From assembly GCF_026153355.1 (NCBI RefSeq), contig NZ_CP110636.1, positions 6,837,781-6,901,780 on the forward strand: a stretch of 64,000 nucleotides of DNA, in the 5' to 3' direction. This document shows positions 7,913 to 15,693 of the stretch, one piece after another (the stretch's first letter is position 1; each line of letters starts with the position of its first letter). Below the pieces are notes generated by a model, which was not told the origin of the DNA, did not search any database, and saw nothing but the letters and a program-made list of their open reading frames with translations. The DNA is from Streptomyces endophytica (GTDB lineage Bacteria > Actinomycetota > Actinomycetes > Streptomycetales > Streptomycetaceae). The position numbers and the translations under genes were made by a program.

Positions 7913-10900
7913 TTGCCGGAAGCGCCGAGCACCATCACATCGGTATTCGCCGCCCGGGTGGGCGAGAAGAAGGACGCGCCCGCGGTCGGGCGCGGCGGCG
8001 GTGCCGCGCTGTCCTACGGCGCGCTCGACGAACGCAGTGACGCCCTCGCCCGCGCCCTGGCCGGTTGCGGGGTCCGGCCGGAGGACCGCGTCGGCATCCT
8101 GATGGAGCGCGCCCCGGACGTCGTGGTCGCGCTGCTCGGCACGCTGAAGGCCGGGGGTGCCTACGCCCCGCTGGACGTCCGCTCCCCTGCCGCCCGGCTG
8201 CGGACGGTGATCGGCGAGTGCGGGACCCGGCTGGTGCTGGTGGACACCGCGGAGCGGGCCGCGGCGCTCCGCGCGAGCTGCACCGCGGACCCCACCGGCG
8301 CTCTCGCCGGCGTGGCGGTGCGGGTCGTCGGGGAGCTGCTGGACCGCGCGCCGGCGGACCCGGTGGCGCCCCCGCCGCCCGTGTTACCGGAGCAACTCGC
8401 GTACGTCATCCACACGTCGGGCTCGACCGGCCGCCCGAAGGGCGTGGCGATCAGCCACCGGGACGTGGTGGAGTTCGCGGCCGACGACTGCTGGGCCGGT
8501 ATCGACGCGCGGGTGCTGCTGCAGTCGCCGCTGGAATTCGATGCGTCGGTCTACCAGATCCTGGTGCCGCTGCTGCGCGGCGGGACCGTGGTCGTCGCGC
8601 CGCCGGGGCGGCTGGATCCGGCCACGCTGGTGCGGACCCTCGCCGCCGAGCGGATCACCTCCACGTTCATCACCCCGTCGATGTTCAACCTGATGACGGA
8701 GGAGTCGCCGGACGCCTTCGCGCACGGCTGCCAGGTGTGGATGGGCGGCGAGGTGGCCTCCCCCAGCGCGGTCGCGCGGACGCTGGCGGCCTCCGGTCCG
8801 GGGTCGGTGGTCAATGTCTACGGGCCGACCGAGGTGACCGTGTTCGCCACCCGGCACCTGGTCACGGGGGTGGGCGACGGGCCGGTCCCGATCGGCTCGG
8901 CGCTGGCCGGTGTCCGCACCCATGTGCTGGACGAGCTCCTGCGGCCGGTCGGCCCGGGCGAGGTGGGCGAGCTCTACCTGGCCGGGCGGGGCGTGGCGCG
9001 CGGCTACTGGGGGCGGCCGGAGCTGACCGCCGGCCGGTTCGTGGCGGACCCGTTCGCGCGGGACGGCAGCCGGATGTACCGTACCGGCGATCTGGTGCGG
9101 CGCCGCGCGGACGGGCTGCTGGAGTACTTCGGCCGCGAGGACAACCAGATCAAGCTGCGCGGTTTCCGCATCGAGCTCGGCGAGATCGAGCACCAGCTGA
9201 CCCGCCGGGGCGACGTCGCCGCGGCGGCGGTCGTTCCGCTGCCCGACCATCACGGCGGCAAGAACCTGGTCGGGTACGTCGTTCCGGCCGCGCCGGCCAC
9301 CGCCGGGACCGTCGGGGAGGACTGGCCGGCCCGGCTGCTGGACGCGCTGCGGCTGGCCCTGCCCGGGCACATGGTCCCGGCCGCCTGTGTGGTGGTGGAC
9401 CGGCTGCCGCTGACGAACAACGGCAAGCTGGATGTGCGGGCGCTGCCGGCGCCGGTGTTCGAGGGTGCCGGCCGGGCCCCGCGCGACGAGACCGAGCGGC
9501 TGCTGTGCCGGGTGTTCGCGGACGTGCTGGGCGTGGACCGGGTGGGCATCGACGACAGCTTCTTCGCGCTGGGCGGGCACTCGCTGACCGCGACCCGTGC
9601 GGCGGTGGGCATCGGCGCCGCGCTCGGCGTCCGGCCGGGCCTGGAGGACCTGTTCGCGGCGCCGACGGTCGCCGGGCTGGCGGCCCGGCTGCGGCACCGC
9701 ATGGAGGCCGGGCCGGCGGCCCGCGTCCCGCTGGTGGCGGGAGCGCGCGAGGGCCGCGCCGAACTGTCGCACGCGCAGCGGCGGTTGTGGCTGCTGTACC
9801 AGCTCATGGGGGACGCCGACCCGGGCTACCACATCCCGCTGGTCTTCCGCCTGCCCGGCCCGGTGGACATCGACGCGCTGCGCGCCGCCCTGGCCGATGT
9901 GACGACCCGTCACGAGAGCCTGCGGACGGTCTTCCCCGCCGACGGTGAGACCTCCTACCAAAGGGTTCTCGACCCGGCCGACGCCCGGCCCGGTCTGACC
10001 GTCACCGACTGCCGGCCCGCCGAGGTGGAGCAGCTGCTGACGCGCGCCGTGCGCGCCCCGTTCGACCTGGAGAGCGAGCTGCCGCTGCGGCTGTCGCTGT
10101 TCCGCACCGGCGAGGAGAACGTGCTGCTGGTGGTGTTGCACCACATCGCCGCCGACGGCTGGTCCTTCACCCCGCTCTTCCGCGATCTGTCCCGGGCCTA
10201 CGCCGCGCGGCGCGCGGGCAAGGCGCCCGACTTCCCTCCGCTGCCGGTCCAGTACCGGGACTACGCGGCCTGGCAGCACCGGACCCTCGGCGACCGCGAC
10301 GATCCGGACAGCCCGCTCGCACGGCAGCTGGCGCACTGGCGCACCGCGCTGGCGGGGATCCCCCGGTGCACCCCGCTGCCCGGTGACCGTCCCCGTCCGG
10401 AGTTGGCCGGCGGCGCGGGCGACGTGGTGGAGTTCGTGATCCCCGCGGAGCTGCGCCGGGCGCTGGACGAGCTGGCCCGGACCAGCGGCTGCACGCTGTT
10501 CGTGGTGCTGCAGGCCGCGCTGGCCGGACTGCTGACCCGGCTGGGCGGCGGCGAGGACATCGTGGTCGGGACGCCGACCGCGGGCCGCGCGGACGAGGCG
10601 CTGGACGATCTCGTGGGCTTCTTCGTCAACACCGTCGTGCTGCGCACCGACACCTCCGGCGATCCGTCCTTCGGCGAGCTGCTGCACCGGGTGCGACAGG
10701 CGTGGGTCCCCGCCTACGCCCATCAGGACGTGCCGTTCGACCTGCTGGTGGAGGCGGTCAATCCGCCGCGGAGCCTGGCCCACCACCCGGTGTTCCAGAT
10801 CGCGTTCGGGCTGCTGAACACCGCCGGGTCGGCGCTGGTGCTGGACGGCACCGCCCATGAGTGGCGGCTGGCCGGCTCCGGCGCGGCCCGCTTCGACCTG

Positions 10901-11107
10901 GCCTTCGACCTGGTCAGCCGGACGGCGCCGGACGGCGCGCCGGGCGCGCTGGACGTCAGCCTGGAATACGCGACCGAGCTGTTCGACCGTGCCACCGTGC
11001 GGCGGCTGGCGGACCGATACGTCCGGCTGCTGCGCGAGGTGGCCGCCGACCCGGACCGGCGGCTCGGCGCACTCCCCCTCGATCCTCCGGAAAGGTCATC
11101 ATCATGA
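7913..11107 (+). CDS. Nonribosomal peptide synthetase, A-T-C
   Basis: 1064 aa from TTG at 7913, chosen for the AAAGGGGA site 6-7 nt upstream and because the A domain begins at once; the frame stays open further upstream. Domains: A (about 5-510; HTSGSTGRPKG, YGPTEVT, NQIKLRGFRIE, NNGKLDVRALP), T (about 525-600, FFALGGHSL), C (about 615-1040, HHIAADG). There is no TE or epimerase. The hand-read A-domain pocket is D-A-Y-F-W-G-V-V-F-K, which I cannot assign; it has some likeness to aliphatic-residue codes. The terminal C domain needs an acceptor carrier on another protein, and the orphan N-terminal T of the T-C-A-T-TE NRPS is the obvious partner. Its stop overlaps the MbtH start (ATGA). Confidence 0.93.
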   Translation: MPEAPSTITSVFAARVGEKKDAPAVGRGGGAALSYGALDERSDALARALAGCGVRPEDRVGILMERAPDVVVALLGTLKAGGAYAPLDVRSPAARLRTVIGECGTRLVLVDTAERAAALRASCTADPTGALAGVAVRVVGELLDRAPADPVAPPPPVLPEQLAYVIHTSGSTGRPKGVAISHRDVVEFAADDCWAGIDARVLLQSPLEFDASVYQILVPLLRGGTVVVAPPGRLDPATLVRTLAAERITSTFITPSMFNLMTEESPDAFAHGCQVWMGGEVASPSAVARTLAASGPGSVVNVYGPTEVTVFATRHLVTGVGDGPVPIGSALAGVRTHVLDELLRPVGPGEVGELYLAGRGVARGYWGRPELTAGRFVADPFARDGSRMYRTGDLVRRRADGLLEYFGREDNQIKLRGFRIELGEIEHQLTRRGDVAAAAVVPLPDHHGGKNLVGYVVPAAPATAGTVGEDWPARLLDALRLALPGHMVPAACVVVDRLPLTNNGKLDVRALPAPVFEGAGRAPRDETERLLCRVFADVLGVDRVGIDDSFFALGGHSLTATRAAVGIGAALGVRPGLEDLFAAPTVAGLAARLRHRMEAGPAARVPLVAGAREGRAELSHAQRRLWLLYQLMGDADPGYHIPLVFRLPGPVDIDALRAALADVTTRHESLRTVFPADGETSYQRVLDPADARPGLTVTDCRPAEVEQLLTRAVRAPFDLESELPLRLSLFRTGEENVLLVVLHHIAADGWSFTPLFRDLSRAYAARRAGKAPDFPPLPVQYRDYAAWQHRTLGDRDDPDSPLARQLAHWRTALAGIPRCTPLPGDRPRPELAGGAGDVVEFVIPAELRRALDELARTSGCTLFVVLQAALAGLLTRLGGGEDIVVGTPTAGRADEALDDLVGFFVNTVVLRTDTSGDPSFGELLHRVRQAWVPAYAHQDVPFDLLVEAVNPPRSLAHHPVFQIAFGLLNTAGSALVLDGTAHEWRLAGSGAARFDLAFDLVSRTAPDGAPGALDVSLEYATELFDRATVRRLADRYVRLLREVAADPDRRLGALPLDPPERSSS

Positions 11108-11328
11108 ATCCCTTCGACGACACGGACGGCACGTTCAAGGTCCTGGTCAACGCCGAGGGCCAGTACTCCCTGTGGCCGTCGTTCGCCGAGGTCCCGGAAG
11201 GCTGGGAAGTACGGCTGGACGACCGCGGACGGGCGGAGTGCACCGCGTACATCGAGGAGCACTGGACGGACCTGCGGCCGGCCTCCCTGGTGGCGGCGAT
11301 GGCCGCGGCGCAGGACGGCAGGGGCTGA
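11104..11328 (+). CDS. MbtH-like NRPS chaperone
   Basis: 74 aa with the family hallmarks: N-P-F-D-D at the start, NAEGQYSLWP (the conserved S-x-W-P), VPEGWE and a C-terminal CTAYIEEHWTDLRP. MbtH-like proteins bind and activate the adenylation domains of NRPSs. The ATG overlaps the NRPS stop by 4 nt, so translation is coupled and the partner is most likely the A-T-C protein, though it may serve all three A domains in the cluster. Length is standard. Confidence 0.96.
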   Translation: MNPFDDTDGTFKVLVNAEGQYSLWPSFAEVPEGWEVRLDDRGRAECTAYIEEHWTDLRPASLVAAMAAAQDGRG

Positions 11329-11334
11329 CCCGGG

Positions 11335-12405
11335 ATGCCCGCGACGACCTCTGCCCCTTCCGGGCCGTTGGGCCAACTCGGCCTGGATCACCTCGGTTTC
11401 GCGGTCGGCGATCTGCCGGCGGCCGCCGAGCCGTTCACCGCGCGCTACGGCTTCGGCGTCCTGGACCGTTTTCCCGGCGCCCCGGGTGCCCCTGAGGACG
11501 GTGTCCGCACGGTGGCGGTGGGTGCCGGCGGCATCCGGCTGGTGCTGACCGCCGCGCAGGACGCCGGGCATCCGGCCGCCCGGTACGTCGCGCGCCACGG
11601 CGACGGGGTCCGGGACATCGCACTGCGCACGCCGGACGCGGCGGCCGCCTTCGCCGAGGCGGTGCGGCGGGGCGCGGAACCGGTGGCCGGGCCGGCCGGG
11701 CGGGACGGGGTGGTGACCGCCTCGGTCACCGGGTTCGGCGACGTGGTGCACACCTTCGTGCAGCGGCCCGGACCGGCGGCCGGTGTCCCCGGCCCGTCGG
11801 CGACCGGACTGCACGGGATCGACCACCTCGCGGTGTGTCTGGAGCCGGGGCGGCTGGGGCCGACCGTCGAGTACTACGAACGGGCGCTGGGCTTCGCCGC
11901 GGTGTTCACCGAGCGCATCGTCGTCGGCGCACAGGCGATGGACTCGGTCGTGGTGCAGAACGACGCCGGGACCGTCACGCTGACGCTGATAGAGCCGGAC
12001 ACCGGCCGGGCGCCGGGCCAGATCGACCGGTTCCTGGCTTCCCACGGCGGCGCGGGCGTGCAGCACGTCGCGTTCGCGTCGGACGACATCGTGCGTTCGG
12101 TGGGGCTGCTGTCGGCGCGCGGCATCGGCTTCCTGGACACCCCCAGCACCTACTACGACCTGATCCCGGGCCGGCTCACGCTCTCCCGGCACTCGGTCGA
12201 CGAGCTGCGGGACCTGAACGTGCTGGCCGACCAGGACCAGGACGGCCAGCTGCTGCAGATCTTCACCCGGTCCCGGCACCCGCGCGGCACGCTGTTCTTC
12301 GAGGTCATCGAGCGGCTGGGCGCCCGGACGTTCGGCAGCGGCAACATCAAGGCGCTGTACGAGGCGGTGGAGTTGCAGGAGAACAGGTCGGACGCGACCC
12401 GGTGA
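11335..12405 (+). CDS. hmaS: 4-hydroxymandelate synthase-like dioxygenase (HmaS/HPPD family), first copy
   Basis: 356-aa two-domain vicinal-oxygen-chelate protein. Iron-ligand regions are visible: IDHLAVCL (His, about 162), GVQHVAFAS (His, about 243) and FFEVIER (Glu, about 322). HPP dioxygenases normally carry an F-P-x-N-E-P substrate-binding segment; here the equivalent is LTLIEP, with Pro and Asn replaced, as expected for a hydroxymandelate synthase. It would convert 4-hydroxyphenylpyruvate to L-4-hydroxymandelate, the first committed step to Hpg. It lies 6 bp after mbtH in the NRPS operon. A second copy with the same substitutions lies at 40840. Plain HPPD activity is the alternative. Confidence 0.82.
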   Translation: MPATTSAPSGPLGQLGLDHLGFAVGDLPAAAEPFTARYGFGVLDRFPGAPGAPEDGVRTVAVGAGGIRLVLTAAQDAGHPAARYVARHGDGVRDIALRTPDAAAAFAEAVRRGAEPVAGPAGRDGVVTASVTGFGDVVHTFVQRPGPAAGVPGPSATGLHGIDHLAVCLEPGRLGPTVEYYERALGFAAVFTERIVVGAQAMDSVVVQNDAGTVTLTLIEPDTGRAPGQIDRFLASHGGAGVQHVAFASDDIVRSVGLLSARGIGFLDTPSTYYDLIPGRLTLSRHSVDELRDLNVLADQDQDGQLLQIFTRSRHPRGTLFFEVIERLGARTFGSGNIKALYEAVELQENRSDATR

Positions 12406-12431
12406 GCCCCTCCGGCCCGCGTCCGGGCCGG

Positions 12432-13460
12432 TCAGAAGGTCCGTTCCCGCGGAGGAGCGCCGGGCGGCTCGGGCAGCCACAGCAGACCGGAGGTGGCCAG
12501 CAGATAGCCGAGCTGGGCGCGGCTGTTGCTGCCCAGCTGCTGGGAGACCCGGCTGATGTGCTTGGCGACGCTGCGGCGGCTCATGCCCATCCGGCGGGCG
12601 ATGGAGTCGTCGGTCTCGCCGGACACCACGGCCTGCAGGATGGCCCGCTGGACGTCGGAGGTGATCAGCGGGGAACGGGCCGGTACGCCGCCCGGTCCGA
12701 CCGGCACCGAACGGGACCAGGCACTGTCGAAGAGCGCGGCGAGGAAGCGCAGCAGGGCGGGGTGCCGGATCTGCAGGGCGCTGTCGCTGCGCTCCTCGGA
12801 GGTGGGGATGAAGGCCACCTGCCGGTCACAGATGATCATCCGCTCGAACACCTCGACCAGGGTGTGCACTTCGGCCCCGGCGGCGGTGACCTTCTCGACG
12901 TAGGCCAGCGTGGGTGCGTGCGAGCGGACGGTGTGCTGGTAGATCGTCCGCTGCCGGACGCCCCGTTCGAGCATCCGCAGGTCCCGGTCGAGCGCCTCGC
13001 TCAGCAGGTGTTCCGGGCGGCCGCCGCCGGGCTGGGTGGTGAGGAGTTCCTCGCGGCAGCCGGCCACGGCGGCCTCCAGGGCGTTGCTGATGACCGTGGC
13101 GCCGTTGAGGACGGTGAGCGTGGGCTGTTCGCGCTTCCTGGCGTCGTCGTAGGTCCGGGTGAAGACGGAGAGGGTGGCCTGGACGGAGCGGTAGGCGCGC
13201 TGCTGGTCGGCGATCGCCTCTTCTATGGGGCGCAGCGCGGCGATCGCCGCCGCCTCGGGCGGCACGGGGGTGGTGGCGCCGGGAGTCCGTGGATCGTCGG
13301 CGATGAGGCCGAGTGCGCGCAGGCACGGCGGGGCGGTCTCGCGGCGCGCCGTTCCGTCACGGAGAATGCTCCGGTAGTAGCTCAGCGCATCGCCGCATAC
13401 CCGACCTGAGGGTAATTCACCCCCATTGCACTGACATCGACCCAGTTCTTCATCGTTCAC
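12432..13460 (-). CDS. LuxR-family transcriptional regulator
   Basis: 342 aa from GTG at 13460. The C-terminus (about 280-340) is a LuxR-type HTH: DDSIARRMGMSRRSVAKHIS followed by QLGSNSRAQLGYLL. There is no phosphorylation receiver. The N-terminal part opens with a segment typical of Streptomyces LuxR solos (ALSYYRSILRDG, then APPCLRALGLI), which supports the GTG start over a longer Arg/Pro-rich frame. The middle resembles the sensor region of cluster-situated regulators of unknown ligand. It is convergent with the hydroxymandelate synthase and divergent from a small exported peptide. It probably regulates this NRPS cluster. Confidence 0.85.
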   Translation of the reverse strand: MNDEELGRCQCNGGELPSGRVCGDALSYYRSILRDGTARRETAPPCLRALGLIADDPRTPGATTPVPPEAAAIAALRPIEEAIADQQRAYRSVQATLSVFTRTYDDARKREQPTLTVLNGATVISNALEAAVAGCREELLTTQPGGGRPEHLLSEALDRDLRMLERGVRQRTIYQHTVRSHAPTLAYVEKVTAAGAEVHTLVEVFERMIICDRQVAFIPTSEERSDSALQIRHPALLRFLAALFDSAWSRSVPVGPGGVPARSPLITSDVQRAILQAVVSGETDDSIARRMGMSRRSVAKHISRVSQQLGSNSRAQLGYLLATSGLLWLPEPPGAPPRERTF

Positions 13461-13569
13461 AACTATGCAGGTTACATTTGTGCACCCCGTCCGCAGTCCA
13501 ATGATCTTGATCGGCCGAAGAAGATAAGCGGCGCCAGCCACATCCTTGGCCGCACAATGGGGGACCACG

Positions 13570-13743
13570 ATGCCTCGCATCCTGCGCGTTTTCACCATCG
13601 CCGCCGTCCTGGCCACCGCCGCCGGATATGGAATTGACCATTCCGCTCCGTCCGTCGCGCGCGCGGGCCACCTCACCTCCGGCGTCGTCCTCGGCGACTC
13701 GGCCTGGGGCCGCGTTCCCACCCCGCACACCGGGCCGTTCTGA
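13570..13743 (+). CDS. Small exported peptide (57 aa)
   Basis: The ATG at 13570 is preceded by GGGGGA at suitable spacing. The product has a basic N-terminus (MPRILR), a hydrophobic core (VFTIAAVLATAAGY) and a short tail ending GDSAWGRVPTPHTGPF, so a signal peptide with a 25-35 residue mature part is likely. It is divergent from the LuxR regulator with a shared 109-bp promoter region and precedes the LmbU-family gene by 114 bp. I do not recognise the family. A role as an exported signal or cluster-specific peptide is possible but unproven. Confidence 0.55.
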   Translation: MPRILRVFTIAAVLATAAGYGIDHSAPSVARAGHLTSGVVLGDSAWGRVPTPHTGPF

Positions 13744-13857
13744 GCGCCCTGGGCTGAGCATTTTCTGACGGGCGGCCGCCCCATCCGGGCCTCACACGGG
13801 GTCCGGCCAGGTGCGCGGAACCCGTCCGGTTCGAAGCAACTGCACCGAGGAGAAGCT

Positions 13858-14526
13858 TTGAGCACATCGTCCGCGGCCCTGGGCACCGCTCCGCGCGCCG
13901 GGTCGGGCAAGGAAATCACCGAACTCCCCGCCGTACGGCCCCGGCAGACCGCGCCGGACGACGCCGCGCGGGGCGTGTTCGTCACCCGCGTCGGCCTCCA
14001 GATCCCCGCCGCGGTCAGCTACGACACCTGGAAGAGCGCGGGCCGGAGGATCTCGGCCGTCGCCAACTCGTCGGCCTGGTGCCTGGGCGACTGGCTGATC
14101 TACGGCCAGTGGCGCTACACCGACCGCTACCGCAGGGCCGTCGACGCGGTCGGCCTCGACTACCAGACCCTGCGCAACTACGCCTGGGTGGCCCGGCGGT
14201 TCGAGGTGTCCCGCCGGCGGGACAGCCTCAGCTTCCACCACCACGCGGAGGTGGCGTCGCTGCCGCCCCATGAGCAAGACTACTGGCTCAACCGGGCCGA
14301 GGAACTGGGCTGGTCGCGCAATCAGTTACGGGCGAACGTCCGGGCCGCCCGGGAAACCGGACCGGCCGCCACCCGCAAGACCGCATCCGTCGGAATCCAG
14401 CTCACCCTGGAACGCATCGCCCGCTACCGCGCGGCCGCGGAACGCAGCGACAGCAGCCTGGAAACCTGGATGGTGGACCGGCTGGACCTCGCGGCCAGCA
14501 ACGCGCTCGGCAGTTACAGCGGCTGA
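13858..14526 (+). CDS. LmbU-family transcriptional regulator
   Basis: 222 aa from TTG at 13858, chosen for GAGGAGA just upstream. It carries the conserved core of the LmbU family (lincomycin LmbU, novobiocin NovE, himastatin HmtD): NSSAWCLGDWLIYG, the run LDYQTLRNYAWVARRFEVSR (about 101-120), RRRDSLSFHHHAEVASLP and LGWSRNQLR. Family members are cluster-situated DNA-binding regulators of antibiotic genes. It is likely the pathway activator for the flanking NRPS genes; the candidate operator lies at 7772-7795. It is followed 47 bp later by the dioxygenase gene. Confidence 0.9.
   Translation: MSTSSAALGTAPRAGSGKEITELPAVRPRQTAPDDAARGVFVTRVGLQIPAAVSYDTWKSAGRRISAVANSSAWCLGDWLIYGQWRYTDRYRRAVDAVGLDYQTLRNYAWVARRFEVSRRRDSLSFHHHAEVASLPPHEQDYWLNRAEELGWSRNQLRANVRAARETGPAATRKTASVGIQLTLERIARYRAAAERSDSSLETWMVDRLDLAASNALGSYSG
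14205..14224. promoter_or_regulatory. Intragenic copy of the NRPS-promoter palindrome
   Basis: Twenty bases inside the LmbU-family gene are identical to 7773-7792 of the NRPS promoter, from GGTGTCCCGCC through GGCGGGACA, and include CGCCGGCG. They encode a conserved stretch (V-S-R-R-R-D). The match is visible directly. Whether it binds the regulator, for example in autoregulation, or follows from codon choice in a conserved motif cannot be decided here. Confidence 0.4.
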
Positions 14527-14573
14527 CCCCCGGTGCCCCGGAACGCCGTACCCGAAAAGGCGCTGAGTGAAAG

Positions 14574-15608
14574 GTGCTGAACGTGCGTCCTGCCCACCTG
14601 CCGGATTCCCCGTCGCTCGCCTGGGAACTCGCCCCGGGAAAGCCCGCACTGGCCCGGATAACCGGCCTGGCCGACATGGCCGCGGCCCGTGCCTGGCTCG
14701 CCACCGCCCGCCCGGAACTGACCCGGGCGCTGCACACCCACGGGGCGGTCTGTCTGCGCGGCCTGCCCCTGACGGAGGTCGGTGACGTCGCCGCGGTCCG
14801 CGACGTCCTGATCCCCGAGGCCACGCCGTACCGCGAAAAGGCCACCCCGCGCAGCGACTTCGGCCAGGGCGTCTACTCGTCCACGGACCTGCCGGCGTCC
14901 CAGCGCATCCACATGCACAACGAGAACAGCTACACCCTGACCTTCCCCGGCCTGCTGCTGTTCGCCTGCCTGACCGCGCCGGAGGAGGGCGGCGCCACCC
15001 CGGTCGCCGACTGCCGCAAGGTGCTCGACCACATCCCCGCGCCCCTGGTGGCGAAGATGCGGCAGACCGGCTGGCTGCTCCGCCGCAGCTACTCCGACCA
15101 CATCTCCACCGACTGGCGCAGCGCGTTCGGCTCCGACGACCGGGCTGCGGTGGAGCGCTACTGCGCGGACAACCTGATCGCGCACGCCTGGCAGGAGGAC
15201 GGCAACCTGCGCACCGGCCAGGTGCGGCCCGGCGTCGTCAGCCACCCGGTGACCGGGGACGAGGTCTGGTTCAACCACCTGGTCTTCTGGAACGAGTGGT
15301 CGCTGGACGAGGAGCTGCGGGAGATCCTGCTCGACGAGTTCGGACCGGACGGACTGCCCTTCCGCACGGCCTTCGGCGACGGCAGCCCGCTGACCCGGGA
15401 GGACCTGGCGGCCATCCAGGCGGCGTACGACGCGGCGACGGTCCGCGAGCCCTGGCAGCCGGGCGATCTGCTGCTGGTCGACAACATCCTCACCGCGCAC
15501 GGCCGCGACCCGTTCCGCGGCGACCGCCGGATCGCGGTGTCGATGGGCGCACCGGTCGAACTGTCCGCCTGCCGGCCCACCGTGCCGCCGGCCGCCGCGT
15601 TCGGCTGA
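14574..15608 (+). CDS. SyrP-like TauD/TfdA-family Fe(II)/2-oxoglutarate dioxygenase
   Basis: About 344 aa; GTG at 14574, or GTG at 14583 which has the better-spaced AAAGG. The H-x-D/E iron motif is HMHNENSYT (H-N-E, near 116-120), followed by LTAPEEGGATPVAD typical of SyrP-type enzymes. The distal His is in NILTAHGRDPF near 307, with the 2-oxoglutarate Arg in FRGDRRIAV. Relatives hydroxylate the beta-carbon of aminoacyl groups held on carrier proteins (SyrP on Asp; KtzO/KtzP on Glu). It lies 85 bp before a free-standing A-T protein whose code looks Gln-like, so 3-hydroxylation of a tethered Gln/Glu residue is the natural hypothesis. Confidence 0.85.
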   Translation: MLNVRPAHLPDSPSLAWELAPGKPALARITGLADMAAARAWLATARPELTRALHTHGAVCLRGLPLTEVGDVAAVRDVLIPEATPYREKATPRSDFGQGVYSSTDLPASQRIHMHNENSYTLTFPGLLLFACLTAPEEGGATPVADCRKVLDHIPAPLVAKMRQTGWLLRRSYSDHISTDWRSAFGSDDRAAVERYCADNLIAHAWQEDGNLRTGQVRPGVVSHPVTGDEVWFNHLVFWNEWSLDEELREILLDEFGPDGLPFRTAFGDGSPLTREDLAAIQAAYDAATVREPWQPGDLLLVDNILTAHGRDPFRGDRRIAVSMGAPVELSACRPTVPPAAAFG

Positions 15609-15693
15609 CCGGCCGCCGCACGGCCCGCCGGACCGCCCTTCCCCTTCCTCCCCCCTCCGCGGGACGCCCCCGCGCGGCACAAGGAGTCTGTTC

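Noticed and set aside
13570..13743. Lasso or lanthipeptide precursor
   Set aside because: No maturation enzymes of those classes are nearby, and the N-terminus is a hydrophobic export signal rather than a leader with known recognition motifs.
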